NCBI GenBank assembly: GCA_030427485.1
Contig: JAUICG010000011.1
Coordinates: 1 to 64,000, forward strand
Reading direction: 5' to 3'
DNA length: 64,000 nt
Source: Gammaproteobacteria bacterium
GTDB taxonomy: Bacteria > Pseudomonadota > Gammaproteobacteria > Pseudomonadales > Halieaceae
Shown: in pieces, positions 20,001 through 27,750 of the stretch
Numbering within the stretch: the stretch's first letter is position 1
How the letters are laid out: each line of letters starts with the position of its first letter
The notes under the pieces: generated by a model
Database searches by the model: none
Seen by the model: the letters and a program-made list of their open reading frames with translations, nothing else
What the model was told of the DNA's origin: nothing
Position numbers and translations under genes: made by a program

Positions 20001-21757
20001 TCGCCCCACCATTTGTCATTTTCCGGTATGCAGTGAAATTGTGGTAGATAGAAAGCAATCAATCGCGCATCCACCTCACCCGGGGGGGTTGAAGGCTTTT
20101 TATGAATTGCCTTGAATGAGGGCTCAGCCAGCCCCGGTGCGAACTGCTCAGGGACATCAATCGCCGATTGCCCGTTACACTGCTGTGCATGCCATGCCCG
20201 ATAGACATCCGTGTTCTGGAAGCGGGTGCCGGTCATTGTGAAGAAACGGGTTTTCAGCTTCTTTTTGGTGCGGGCAGGTATCGGCAGGCATCGCCAGACC
20301 CAGGCGCAGAGTTCACCCATACCATTGACGAGGAATTCCATTGACATGGAAACCCATCGGCGAACGGCTCTGAAAGGCGCGGTCAACCGCCAAGAATGCC
20401 CGGTGTATACCCGCTCCAATTCGCTATTCGCTCGCTCGAGCATGATTTGATAATGGACGATATAGGATTGCAGTTCTTCTTTGTGCAAAAGCTGCTCGTC
20501 ACTGGCGCGTTTCAGCTCCCGGATTTTTTCCTCACAAAGGCCAATCTCAGCCTCTTTGTCGGTCAGGTCTTGTGCGACAGTCTCAGCCTGATAACGCAGC
20601 CTGTCAGTTTCCCACCTGGCTTTACTGCATGCCAGCTGCAATCTCTCGTTTTCTTCCGACGAGCGTTTGTAGTCAACGGACAGGTTGTCCAGTTTGACTT
20701 CCGCCTGCTGGACCGCATCAAGCAGTCGTGCCGCCTCTGCCTCTGTCTCCTGCATCGACAGCTGAAGGCCTTCAATCACGCCCGTTCGGTTTGTTGCTTC
20801 CAGGAGCAACTGCGCTATAGCCTGCTCCTGCTCTCGCAGCTGAAAGGAAGATTCTTCGAGATCTTTTTTCTGCTCGCGGATCAGCGACGACTGCTCCCGA
20901 ATTTCCTTGTCCATGCCACTGAATATTGGGGATACCCAGTGACTGTAGGAATCAAGTCGTTCCCTCAGCAGGTCGAGCTTTCCCCGGGATTCTGCCTGGA
21001 CGCCAGCTGACACCAGGCTATAAATGTCCCATGCGATCTGTTCTGTCTCTTCCGCATTTTCTCTGAGACCGGGTCTTTTGTAATGATTTTCACTGTCCAG
21101 AATAACGGCATCGACATCCTGCCTGACCGTTTTCGACGGGAAGGGAAGTACCAGTCCCAGGTCTTCGCTAACCCTGCCAATGACCGCTTCCCAATCCTCA
21201 AGCAAAGCATCGTATTCGACGAAGGTACGATCGAGATGGCGACTGAATCTTTCTGCATCCAGGATATGCCTTGCCCACAGTAGCATTGCTCGACTGCGAT
21301 GCATGCGGTCTCGATGTTGCAGCGACTTTGCGACGGCATAGGGGTTACGATAGGCGATTAATACCTTTACTCCGACTTGCCTGCTGTGCAGGACCTCTTC
21401 CCAGAAGGGCAAAAATCTCGACATTCGAGGATCTTTGACCACGAACAGGGGCGCTCCGGAAAACTCGTCAAGCACGGTGGCTGCAAGATCACTCGCATAG
21501 CTGATCGATTTACCGGATTTGAACCAGCCCTGTGGAAGCTCACCAACATCCTTCCAGGAGGAATGCGCCTCATCCAGGATTTTATCGTGCAGCTTGATAA
21601 GATCCGCAGACTCCCAGTAACCCGTAACATTGAACTCGTTGGCTGGTTCCAGGCGACCTGTTACAGCGACGCCATGCAAATGCAGAATCTGTGTCACCAG
21701 TGAGGTGCCGCTTCTATGCATGCCGGCGACCAGAATCGCGTTTGTTTCAATGTCCAC
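17063..21757 (-). CDS. Giant fusion: sulfotransferase, coiled coil, WbsX/GH99-like domain, GT4 and GT2
   Basis: The 1564-residue protein has five parts. Residues 1-240: sulfotransferase with P-loop AGMHRSGTSLV and VKVLIAYRNPYAVA. Residues about 280-450: a coiled coil rich in Glu, Gln and Leu, ending in YTGHSWRLTAPFRAVRRW, a tail often found before glycosyltransferase domains. Residues 561-905: a WbsX/GH99-like domain (LIAFYLPQFHCIPENDKWW). Residues about 915-1275: a GT4 glycosyltransferase (LLVTHDAHPHGAQL; SREDPFPSVVLEAFDSSMP). Residues about 1280-1560: a GT2 domain (AVLPNYNYGEFVAERI; ILDDSSTDNS; AEADD). It therefore combines sulfation with sugar transfer on a surface polysaccharide. No frameshift is seen. 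Confidence 0.85.
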   Translation of the reverse strand: MDIETNAILVAGMHRSGTSLVTQILHLHGVAVTGRLEPANEFNVTGYWESADLIKLHDKILDEAHSSWKDVGELPQGWFKSGKSISYASDLAATVLDEFSGAPLFVVKDPRMSRFLPFWEEVLHSRQVGVKVLIAYRNPYAVAKSLQHRDRMHRSRAMLLWARHILDAERFSRHLDRTFVEYDALLEDWEAVIGRVSEDLGLVLPFPSKTVRQDVDAVILDSENHYKRPGLRENAEETEQIAWDIYSLVSAGVQAESRGKLDLLRERLDSYSHWVSPIFSGMDKEIREQSSLIREQKKDLEESSFQLREQEQAIAQLLLEATNRTGVIEGLQLSMQETEAEAARLLDAVQQAEVKLDNLSVDYKRSSEENERLQLACSKARWETDRLRYQAETVAQDLTDKEAEIGLCEEKIRELKRASDEQLLHKEELQSYIVHYQIMLERANSELERVYTGHSWRLTAPFRAVRRWVSMSMEFLVNGMGELCAWVWRCLPIPARTKKKLKTRFFTMTGTRFQNTDVYRAWHAQQCNGQSAIDVPEQFAPGLAEPSFKAIHKKPSTPPGEVDARLIAFYLPQFHCIPENDKWWGEGFTEWANVKPAEPQFEGHYQPHVPGELGYYNLLDEGVQASQVELAKLYGLHGFCFYFYWFGGKRLLEKPIENYFADPGLDLPACLCWANENWSRRWDGLDDDVLIKQDYSPEDDIAFIAHISKYLRNPKYIHVAGRPLIVVYRPLELPNPRATANRWREWCRASGVGEIYLAYTQSFEVADPADYGFDAAIEFPPNNSAPPELTKAVKPCNSNYSGHVYDWRIFLARSRNYVTPDYMLYRSVCPSWDNTARKKERGACFANSNPADYQAWLENAIADTCSRISNKDDRLVFVNAWNEWAEGAHLEPDERYGYAYLDATRKALTKSARSTVGRILLVTHDAHPHGAQLLVLNLAKLYVSMGVTVSILVAGEGPLVEEYRRVAPVKVLAGSKRGLPEYLNSLVAAGYRAAIVNSVASGWLVDSLKAADMKVVSLVHELPSIISSMNLEESANTLVQNSQLIVFASETVREGFAPFNTGIAQSVVLPQGLYKRNNTLLQKGREYCRKKLREKYKLSEQALIVIGVGGADLRKGIDLFVEAASTVAVQNKSVHFIWVGKILEDARSRLKKLLRESPARGNIIIEDCWQDTDIFYGGADVYALTSREDPFPSVVLEAFDSSMPVVAFAGCGGFADVVGDATGCLVNTLDVKAYARALLAILSDPALRGDKGVAAKELVDSQFSFYRYGYRLLELADVPLKRVTAVLPNYNYGEFVAERIAGICNQTYPLYELVILDDSSTDNSVELIDDAIAKLTLPVKFLRNETNSGSVFKQWQKGAELAEGDYVWIAEADDLVEPDFLGVICGQLDNADVVLSYCQSTQMAIDGTHLAPDYFSYTDDVSTRKWREDYTNDGYSEIAEALCVKNTIPNVSAVVFRKNALRSAISELMENSPNVKVTGDWRVYLSVLQQGRIAYSANVLNHHRRHDSSVTSSLEARQHYQEVRDTQLLARKITPVDGTMISVADNYAHHLVEHFGISSNDLQV

Positions 21758-21782
21758 TTAGATACACCTGTACACCTGCTGG
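21721..21782. repeat. Imperfect direct repeat, copy 1 (start of the giant fusion gene)
   Basis: This 62-bp stretch covers the first codons and the upstream leader of the gene at 17063-21757. It is matched at 21840-21900, by eye at about three positions in four; the longest shared run is GACCAGAATCGC. Confidence 0.6.
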
Positions 21783-21839
21783 ATCCGGGTAGTTCTTATG
21801 AAATTATGTACGCCACCGGTTAGGCTCCGATTCCCGGCG

Positions 21840-21900
21840 TGCCGGTGACCAGAATCGCTTATGTTGCAAAGTCCCTTTTTATATGCCTGTGCACCCGAGG
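21840..21900 (-). pseudogene. Remnant of a duplicated sulfotransferase gene start
   Basis: Read on the minus strand, this segment encodes AILVTGTPGIGA between two stops. It aligns with AILVAGMHRSGT at the start of the giant fusion protein, and the similarity continues into the upstream leader. The start codon position has become ACA TAA, so it cannot be translated as a gene. It is best explained as the left-over 5' end of a second copy, the rest of which has been deleted. The repeat relation is seen directly; the deletion is inferred. Confidence 0.5.
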
Positions 21901-22028
21901 AAGTCCGATTATTTCTCGCGGATTATAAAGGAGAGGGGGCAGACATTGCACTAGCGCAATGCCAGCCAAGCGCGGATGGCGAGATTCTCCGCCGCTCGCC
22001 AGCAAGGCTAACGCTGCCAGGGAAAATG

Positions 22029-22102
22029 TGGAGGCTCGGGTCGGAATCGAACCGGCGTACACGGAGTTGCAGTCCGCTGCATGACCACTCTGCCACCGAG
22101 CC
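22029..22102 (-). tRNA. tRNA-Cys (anticodon GCA)
   Basis: The 74-nt minus-strand sequence has acceptor stem GGCTCGG/CCGAGCC, anticodon stem-loop GCGGA-CTGCAAC-TCCGT with anticodon GCA, T loop TTCGAAT and encoded CCA (22029-22031). The T stem has one C-A mismatch (GCCGG against CCGAC), a small oddity. It lies 11 bp from tRNA-Gly, as in the pgsA-linked array of E. coli and Pseudomonas. Confidence 0.95.
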
Positions 22103-22113
22103 TATAGGGGGGT

Positions 22114-22189
22114 TGGAGCGGGAAACCGGGTTCGAACCGGCGACCTCAACCTTGGCAAGGTTGCGCTCTACCAACTGAGCTATTCCCGC
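22114..22189 (-). tRNA. tRNA-Gly (anticodon GCC)
   Basis: The 76-nt minus-strand sequence folds fully: acceptor GCGGGAA/TTCCCGC, D arm AGCTCAGTTGGTAGAGC, anticodon stem-loop CAACC-TTGCCAA-GGTTG with anticodon GCC, T arm CCGGTTCGAACCCGG and encoded CCA at 22114-22116. Confidence 0.97.
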
Positions 22190-22246
22190 ACTAAAGCGTT
22201 TTAACCACCGCCGTGGTCGCCGGAACCGTCGAGGCTGCGCGCCCCG

Positions 22247-22293
22247 CCTCAACCTTGGCAAGGTTGCGCTCTACCAACTGAGCTATTCCCGCA
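22247..22293 (-). pseudogene. Truncated second copy of tRNA-Gly
   Basis: A 47-bp stretch is identical to 22144-22190 of the intact tRNA-Gly and covers the acceptor 5' strand, D arm, anticodon arm and start of the variable loop. After that the sequence diverges; there is no T arm, 3' acceptor strand or CCA, so it cannot mature. Flanking bases (CGCAC..GCGTTT) are also shared, indicating a tandem duplication followed by loss of the 3' half. Confidence 0.8.
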
Positions 22294-22407
22294 CCTGATG
22301 CGTTTATTCGAAAGCATGTGCACGGCTTACTTTCGAGTGGCGCTTATTGTAAGCACCGTATCCCCGGAGTCAAGCAGAATACCAGAAATTTAGCGCAAGC
22401 GTTTGAA

Positions 22408-22980
22408 TTAGAAAGAATTATCCTGGTCCTTGATCACCGCCCAGGCCGCTTTGAGGTACACCGTCATCGACCAGAGCGTCAACACGGCGGCGGTGTAGAG
22501 AACCAGGTAGCAGAGGATCAGTCGCCAATCGGGGTCGGCCGCGGGGCTGATGGCCAACAACCCCGTTATCGCGAGCATCTGGAAGGCCGTTTTTATTTTG
22601 CCAATATAGGAGACGGCCACCGATGTACGCTGGCCCAGTTCCGCCATCCACTCCCGCAGCGCAGAGATCACGATCTCGCGACCGATAATGACACAGGCCG
22701 CCAGGGTAAACAGCAGTGTGTCGTGGCGTTCTACCAGCAACACCAGCGCCACGGCAACCATCAGTTTATCCGCTACCGGGTCGAGAAATGCGCCAAACGC
22801 CGTCATCTGGCCCAACCTGCGCGCCAGGTAGCCGTCGAACCAGTCTGTAACGGCGGCCAGCGCAAAGATAACGGCCGCCAAAGGAAAGCGGTTATCGAGT
22901 GGCAGGTAAAACGCCAGCACCAGAACGGGGATCAGCAGAATCCTCAGTATTGTCAACAGATTGGGGATGGTGATGGGCAA
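22408..22980 (-). CDS. pgsA: CDP-diacylglycerol-glycerol-3-phosphate 3-phosphatidyltransferase
   Basis: The 190-residue membrane enzyme makes phosphatidylglycerol phosphate from CDP-diacylglycerol, the committed step to phosphatidylglycerol and cardiolipin. It contains the CDP-alcohol phosphotransferase motif DGxxAR-x8-Gx3Dx3D (DWFDGYLARRL ... FGAFLDPVADK, residues about 46-72) and about five membrane spans. It starts MPITIPNLLTILRI, as in the E. coli enzyme. It follows uvrC on the same strand and precedes tRNA-Gly and tRNA-Cys, the order known from E. coli and Pseudomonas. Confidence 0.96.
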   Translation of the reverse strand: MPITIPNLLTILRILLIPVLVLAFYLPLDNRFPLAAVIFALAAVTDWFDGYLARRLGQMTAFGAFLDPVADKLMVAVALVLLVERHDTLLFTLAACVIIGREIVISALREWMAELGQRTSVAVSYIGKIKTAFQMLAITGLLAISPAADPDWRLILCYLVLYTAAVLTLWSMTVYLKAAWAVIKDQDNSF

Positions 22981-23188
22981 GGCGTCTAGTCTCGGTCTGG
23001 GTGGAACACAATCGTATGGTACAGCCCCTGGCGCTGCGCAGTCGCAGGCATCATTATTGCACCTATGGTACGGTATTCACGAGCGCTATTGGGTGTGACT
23101 TATTGAATTAGTACGGTTTTTTAATGTAACCATCCCCCTCCCCGCGGCGCAGGCTGCTGCACATCGGCGTTCAGCGTTTCAGGATCGC

Positions 23189-25012
23189 TCATTTTCCCGC
23201 GTGCAAATGATCGTAGATCTGCTGCGCCATTGCGGCGTGAATACCGGGGATTTTCTTCAACTCTTCTACATTGGCATTTTCCACACCCTGTGCGCTGCCA
23301 AAATGGCGGAGCAGTTCGCGCCGCCGCTTGCTGCCTACACCCGGAATATCTTCCAGTTTGGAACGCTGCCGCGCTTTATCGCGTCGCGCCCGGTGACCGG
23401 TGATCGCAAAGCGATGCGCCTCGTCGCGGATCTGCTGGATCAGGTGGAGCGCGGCATGGTCGGACGGCAGTTGTCGCTCCTCGCCGCCAGCGCCCTTTAC
23501 CAGGGTCTCGAAACCCGGTTTGCGTGTAGTCCCCTTGGCAATGCCGATAACCTCGATGCCGGTAACCTGCAATTCCTCCAGCACGGCCATCGCCTGGGCC
23601 ACCTGCCCCTTGCCGCCATCGATGAACAGGACATCCGGCATCGCGGCATCCGCTTTTTTCAGGCGTTTGTAGCGCCGCTCCAGCGCCTGATGCATGGCCG
23701 CGTAATCGTCGCCGGCCACGATATCCTCGATATTGAACTTGCGATAGTCTGTCTTGCGCGGCCCCTGTTGGTCAAACACCACGCAGGAGGCGACCGTCGC
23801 TTCACCGGAGCTGTGACTGATGTCAAAACACTCCATTCGCTCGGGCAACTCTGGCAGTTCCAGCACATCCTGCAATGCCTGCAGGCGTCGCAGCACGGTT
23901 TGCCGGCCTGTGAGGTGCGACGCCAGGTTAGTTTCAGCGGTTTGCTGTGCCAGTTGTAGCCACTGGGCCCGGGAATCGCGCACACGGCTGCGCACTTTGA
24001 CGGTGCGCTGCGCCTGGGCGGACAGGGCCTGCGCCAGGACGTCGGCGTCATCGGGCGTCGCATTGACAATGATCTCGGCGGGTATCGCCCTGCCCTCGCC
24101 GAGATAGAACTGGGGAATGAACGCGGCCAGCACCATGGCCGCGCTCTCCTGTAACTTCAACGGCGGGTAGTAGGTCTTGCTGCCGAGGACACGCGCGCCG
24201 CGCACGAACAGTACCTGCACGCAGGCGCGCCCGTTGGACACAGCGGCGGCGAGAATATCGAGATCACCGCTCACGCCTTCAATACCCTGGCTGGCCTGCA
24301 CCTGCTGCAACTGCACGATCTGGTCGCGGTAACTGGCCGCCTTCTCGTACGCGAGTTCAGCGGCGGCCTTTTCCATGTCGTCCGCCAGGCGCTGCATCAG
24401 TTGCGCGGATTTGCCGCGCAGGAACATACTGGTACTGGCCACCTGTTCCGCGTATTCCGCTTCCGTCACCAGGCCTACGCAGGGTCCGCTGCACCTGTCG
24501 ATCTGGTACTGCAGGCAGGGCCGCGAACGATTCCTGAAGTAACTGTCTTCACAGGGCCGCATCTTGAAGACTTTTTGCAGGAACTGCAGCGATTCACGCA
24601 CCGCCCCGGCGCTGGGATAGGGGCCAAAGTATTCGCCCTTGCGGCGCTTGGCGCCGCGGTGCAATGCGATGCGCGGAAAGGGTTCCTCGCTGGACACGAA
24701 AATATAGGGGTAGGATTTGTCGTCGCGCAGCAGGATATTGTACGGGGGCTGGTGTGACTTGATCAGGTTGTGTTCCAGCAGCAGCGCATCCACCTCGGTG
24801 CTGGTCACCGTCACCTGTATATCGTGAATCCTGCCGACCAGGGCCATGGTTTTGTCGGTGAGGCCGCTGGCGCGAAAATAGCTGCCGACCCGATTTTTCA
24901 GGTTCTTCGCCTTGCCGACATAGAGCAAGCCACCTGCGCCGTCGTACATCTGGTAGACGCCGGGCCTGGTGGTAAGCGATTTCACGAACGCCTTGTGGTC
25001 GAAGTCGGTCAT
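23189..25012 (-). CDS. uvrC: Excinuclease ABC subunit C
   Basis: The 607-residue protein cuts both sides of a DNA lesion after UvrAB loading. Visible parts are the GIY-YIG nuclease (GVYQMYDGAGGLLYVGKAKN, residues 18-37), the UVR helix pair near 205-240 that contacts UvrB, the RNase H-like endonuclease (MECFDISHSSGEATVASCVV, DGGKGQ) and two helix-hairpin-helix motifs at the C-terminus (IPGVGSKRRRELL, KKIPGIH). Length is normal. Its start overlaps the stop of murB by 4 bp, so it is read from the murB transcript. In many gammaproteobacteria uvrC follows a gacA/uvrY response regulator, which is absent here. Confidence 0.98.
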   Translation of the reverse strand: MTDFDHKAFVKSLTTRPGVYQMYDGAGGLLYVGKAKNLKNRVGSYFRASGLTDKTMALVGRIHDIQVTVTSTEVDALLLEHNLIKSHQPPYNILLRDDKSYPYIFVSSEEPFPRIALHRGAKRRKGEYFGPYPSAGAVRESLQFLQKVFKMRPCEDSYFRNRSRPCLQYQIDRCSGPCVGLVTEAEYAEQVASTSMFLRGKSAQLMQRLADDMEKAAAELAYEKAASYRDQIVQLQQVQASQGIEGVSGDLDILAAAVSNGRACVQVLFVRGARVLGSKTYYPPLKLQESAAMVLAAFIPQFYLGEGRAIPAEIIVNATPDDADVLAQALSAQAQRTVKVRSRVRDSRAQWLQLAQQTAETNLASHLTGRQTVLRRLQALQDVLELPELPERMECFDISHSSGEATVASCVVFDQQGPRKTDYRKFNIEDIVAGDDYAAMHQALERRYKRLKKADAAMPDVLFIDGGKGQVAQAMAVLEELQVTGIEVIGIAKGTTRKPGFETLVKGAGGEERQLPSDHAALHLIQQIRDEAHRFAITGHRARRDKARQRSKLEDIPGVGSKRRRELLRHFGSAQGVENANVEELKKIPGIHAAMAQQIYDHLHAGK

Positions 25013-26037
25013 CGACGATCACCGTACACCCGGGGCTCGATCTCCAGGGATACGCCGAAGGCATCCCGAACGGAGGACGCGATCTCCGCCGCGAGATCCA
25101 GCAACAGAGCGCCATTGTCTCCGCCGTAATTGATCAACACCAGTGCGTGCTGCTCGTGTACACCCACGCCGTCCCGTCGAAACCCCTTCCAGCCGCAGTG
25201 CTCGATCATCCACGCGGCAGCGACTTTCACCCTGCCATCACTCTGGGAAAAGCACGGCAGCCCGGGGTACGAGTCCCGGAGCGCGGCCGCGGTTTCACCT
25301 GCAATCACCGGGTTCTTGAAAAAACTGCCGGCGTTCGGCACTACCGCGGGATCGGGCAGCCTGCTGCGGCGAATCTGCACAACCGCGTCGAAGACGTCCT
25401 GCGGCGTGACAGCCCGCGATGGACACGCCTCGAAATAGCTGGCCAGTGCGGGGTACGACGTGGTCACCTCGGCCTGCAGCGACAGCGTGAAATCGACCGC
25501 GGTAATGACCAGCTGGTCCCTGAGAGCGCCCTTGAACACACTGTCGCGATACGCAAACGCGCAGTCCTCGTTGGAGAGTGTTACGGCGCGGTCATCGGCG
25601 AGGTAGCGCGCGTGCACCCGCAGAACCCGGGCGCGCAATTCTACACCGTAGGCGCCGATATTCTGGATCGGCGCCGCGCCGACAGTTCCCGGAATCAGCG
25701 CAAGATTTTCGAGCCCGTAGTACCCCTGGCGCAGTGTCCAGCGCACAAAGTCGTGCCAGTTCTCGCCCGCTGCCACCCGTAAAGTGACAGCATCACCGGC
25801 GGTCTTCAACACCTCGATGCCGCGGCATTGCTGGCGCAACACCAGTGCCTCGACATCGCCCGCCAGCACGATATTGCTGCCCTCCCCCAGCGGGATCACC
25901 GGCAAGCCCAGCGACCTCGCCTGCGCCAGGGCAGCCAGCAGTTCACGCTCGTTGCCGACCGTCACAAAGGCCTGCGCGCGCCCCTGCAAGGCGAGCGTAT
26001 TGTAGCTGCCCAGTGCCTTGTCCCGCTGAATGTTCAC
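25009..26037 (-). CDS. murB: UDP-N-acetylenolpyruvoylglucosamine reductase
   Basis: MurB reduces UDP-GlcNAc-enolpyruvate to UDP-MurNAc with NADPH and FAD, a step of peptidoglycan precursor synthesis. The FAD-domain motifs PLGEGSNIV and IPGTVGAAPIQNIGAYG, the catalytic Ser in AGSFFKNP and the C-terminal Glu in LEIEPRVYG are present, marking a type I enzyme. The GTG at 26037 (MNIQRDKALGSYNTLAL) is chosen because GAGG precedes it by a few bases and it follows the phosphatase stop closely. A TTG at 26061 would add 8 residues and overlap the phosphatase gene. Confidence 0.95.
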   Translation of the reverse strand: MNIQRDKALGSYNTLALQGRAQAFVTVGNERELLAALAQARSLGLPVIPLGEGSNIVLAGDVEALVLRQQCRGIEVLKTAGDAVTLRVAAGENWHDFVRWTLRQGYYGLENLALIPGTVGAAPIQNIGAYGVELRARVLRVHARYLADDRAVTLSNEDCAFAYRDSVFKGALRDQLVITAVDFTLSLQAEVTTSYPALASYFEACPSRAVTPQDVFDAVVQIRRSRLPDPAVVPNAGSFFKNPVIAGETAAALRDSYPGLPCFSQSDGRVKVAAAWMIEHCGWKGFRRDGVGVHEQHALVLINYGGDNGALLLDLAAEIASSVRDAFGVSLEIEPRVYGDRR

Positions 26038-26041
26038 CGCC

Positions 26042-26530
26042 TCAGGAGTGCTCACCAACAATCCGTTGCAGCAGCCCGGCGCTGGCCGATTCGATCAGGT
26101 CCAGAACCTGCACGAAGCCCTCGTCGCCCCTGTAATACGGATCCGGGACATCGACGAGGTCGCCGTTCGGTGCAAACTCCAGAAAGAGTCCGAGATGCCC
26201 TTTGTGATGATGCGGGCGCAGAGCCTGAAGATCGCGCAGGTTGCTCTCGTCCATCGCCAGTATATAGTGATAGCGGTCGAAATCATCGATATTGACCTGT
26301 CGCGCACGCAGATGGCGAAGGTCATAACCGCGCTTCGCGGCGGCTGCGGTCGCGCGGGAGTCTGGCGCTCGGCCAATATGCCAGTCGCCGGTACCGCAGG
26401 AATCGACGAGGATGGAGCCCGCCAGCCCGTGACGTTCCACCAGCGCGGTAAACACCCCCTCCGCGGTAGGCGAGCGACAGATATTACCCAGGCAGACAAA
26501 CAGCACACTGGTCCGGATGTGCTCGGACAC
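26042..26530 (-). CDS. Low molecular weight protein-tyrosine phosphatase
   Basis: The 162-residue protein has the family P-loop CLGNICRS at residues 13-20 (nucleophile Cys13, Arg19) and the catalytic Asp in DVPDPYYRGDEGF near residue 130. Such enzymes dephosphorylate tyrosine on bacterial proteins, often BY-kinases that steer exopolysaccharide export, but no kinase is encoded nearby. The position between kdsB and murB is the same as for the Pseudomonas homologue. It begins 2 bp after the kdsB stop. Confidence 0.94.
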   Translation of the reverse strand: MSEHIRTSVLFVCLGNICRSPTAEGVFTALVERHGLAGSILVDSCGTGDWHIGRAPDSRATAAAAKRGYDLRHLRARQVNIDDFDRYHYILAMDESNLRDLQALRPHHHKGHLGLFLEFAPNGDLVDVPDPYYRGDEGFVQVLDLIESASAGLLQRIVGEHS

Positions 26531-26532
26531 GT

Positions 26533-27297
26533 TCAGCCTCCCCCGCCCAGGACAGCCCTGACCGCCGCCAGGTCGCCGTCCGTGTCCACCCCGGCGGGTA
26601 CGCGCCGGCAGGCTTCTTCAACGTGAATTCCGACGCCGTGGTGCAGCGCACGCAGTTGCTCGAGGCATTCGAGTTGTTCCTGCGGCGCGGCCTCCCAGGT
26701 CACATAACGGTGCAGGAATTCCGTGCGATACGCATAGATGCCAATATGCCGGAACCAGCGGCCGGTCGTGGGCATCGAGTCCTGATCCCGCATGAAGGCG
26801 TCCCGCGGGTAAGGCACGGGAGCGCGGCTGAAGTACAGCGCCATATTGTCCGCGTCCCTTACCACTTTCACCGCATTGGGACTGGTCAACTCGTCGATGG
26901 CGAAGATTTCCTCGCACAAGGTGGCGATGCCTGCCTGCAAGTGGCTCTCCAGGTTCGCCGCCACCTGGTCGATCACCTGCGGCGGGATCAGCGGTTCATC
27001 GCCCTGTACATTCACCACAATATGGTGATCGGGCAGCGCCAGTTCCTGTGCGACTTGCTGCAGGCGATCGGTACCGGAGGGGTGTTCCGGCCGCGTCATG
27101 CACGCTTCGGCGCCAAACGACTCCGCCGCTTCAACGATTCGCGCGTCGTCGGTCGCTATCACGACACGGGCCGCACTGCTTCGCTGCGCCTGCTCCCAGA
27201 CATGTTGCACCATGGGCTTGCCGTGAATATCGAGCAGAGGCTTACCCGGCAAACGTGTCGAACCATAACGCGCGGGTATTACGACTGTGTACGGCAT
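26533..27297 (-). CDS. kdsB: 3-deoxy-manno-octulosonate cytidylyltransferase
   Basis: KdsB activates Kdo as CMP-Kdo for the inner core of lipopolysaccharide. The 254-residue sequence starts [20 protein letters not shown], the nucleotide-binding signature, and contains NVQGDEPLI and HIGIYAYR as in E. coli KdsB. It lies between the phosphatase and exbD. In Pseudomonas, lpxK and a Trm112-like gene stand between exbD and kdsB; here only 21 bp separate them. Confidence 0.97.
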   Translation of the reverse strand: MPYTVVIPARYGSTRLPGKPLLDIHGKPMVQHVWEQAQRSSAARVVIATDDARIVEAAESFGAEACMTRPEHPSGTDRLQQVAQELALPDHHIVVNVQGDEPLIPPQVIDQVAANLESHLQAGIATLCEEIFAIDELTSPNAVKVVRDADNMALYFSRAPVPYPRDAFMRDQDSMPTTGRWFRHIGIYAYRTEFLHRYVTWEAAPQEQLECLEQLRALHHGVGIHVEEACRRVPAGVDTDGDLAAVRAVLGGGG

Positions 27298-27318
27298 TGG
27301 CTGCTCCCAGCGTCAAAG

Positions 27319-27750
27319 TCAGGGCGTCGCCGGCGCGCTGGCCGGCTGCACGGTGGTGATACTCAAATGCACGAAGCCCATCTGCCCGGCGGCATCCATC
27401 GCCTGTACAACATCCTGGTGCGCCGCCTGAGCATCGGCGGAGATCGTCATCGGCAGCGTGGTATCCCCCGCTGAAATTTTATAGATCGCGGCCTGCAAGG
27501 TGCGCAGGCGTTTATCGACCAGCGCCTCACCGTTTACCCGGTAGTTACCCGCTTCATCCACCAGTATCTCGATCTGTTGCTCCGCAGCCTCTTTGGGCTT
27601 GCCCCGGGCTTCGGGCAGATCGATACTCAACTGGGTTTCGCGTGTAAACGTGGTGGAAACCATGAAGAAAATCAACAGCAGGAACACCACGTCGATCAGC
27701 GGAGTCAGGTTTACCCCGGTCTCCTCGCGGCGTTGACGCCGGAACTTCAC
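27319..27750 (-). CDS. exbD: ExbD/TolR-family biopolymer transport protein
   Basis: The 143-residue protein has one N-terminal membrane helix with the essential Asp in NLTPLIDVVFLLLIFFMV (residues about 14-31) and a periplasmic domain containing LPEARGKP. With the ExbB-like protein it forms a proton-driven motor that energises TonB or a related envelope process. Its start overlaps the exbB stop by 4 bp. The paired genes sit next to comEC exactly as in Pseudomonas, where no tonB is adjacent either. Confidence 0.92.
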   Translation of the reverse strand: MKFRRQRREETGVNLTPLIDVVFLLLIFFMVSTTFTRETQLSIDLPEARGKPKEAAEQQIEILVDEAGNYRVNGEALVDKRLRTLQAAIYKISAGDTTLPMTISADAQAAHQDVVQAMDAAGQMGFVHLSITTVQPASAPATP

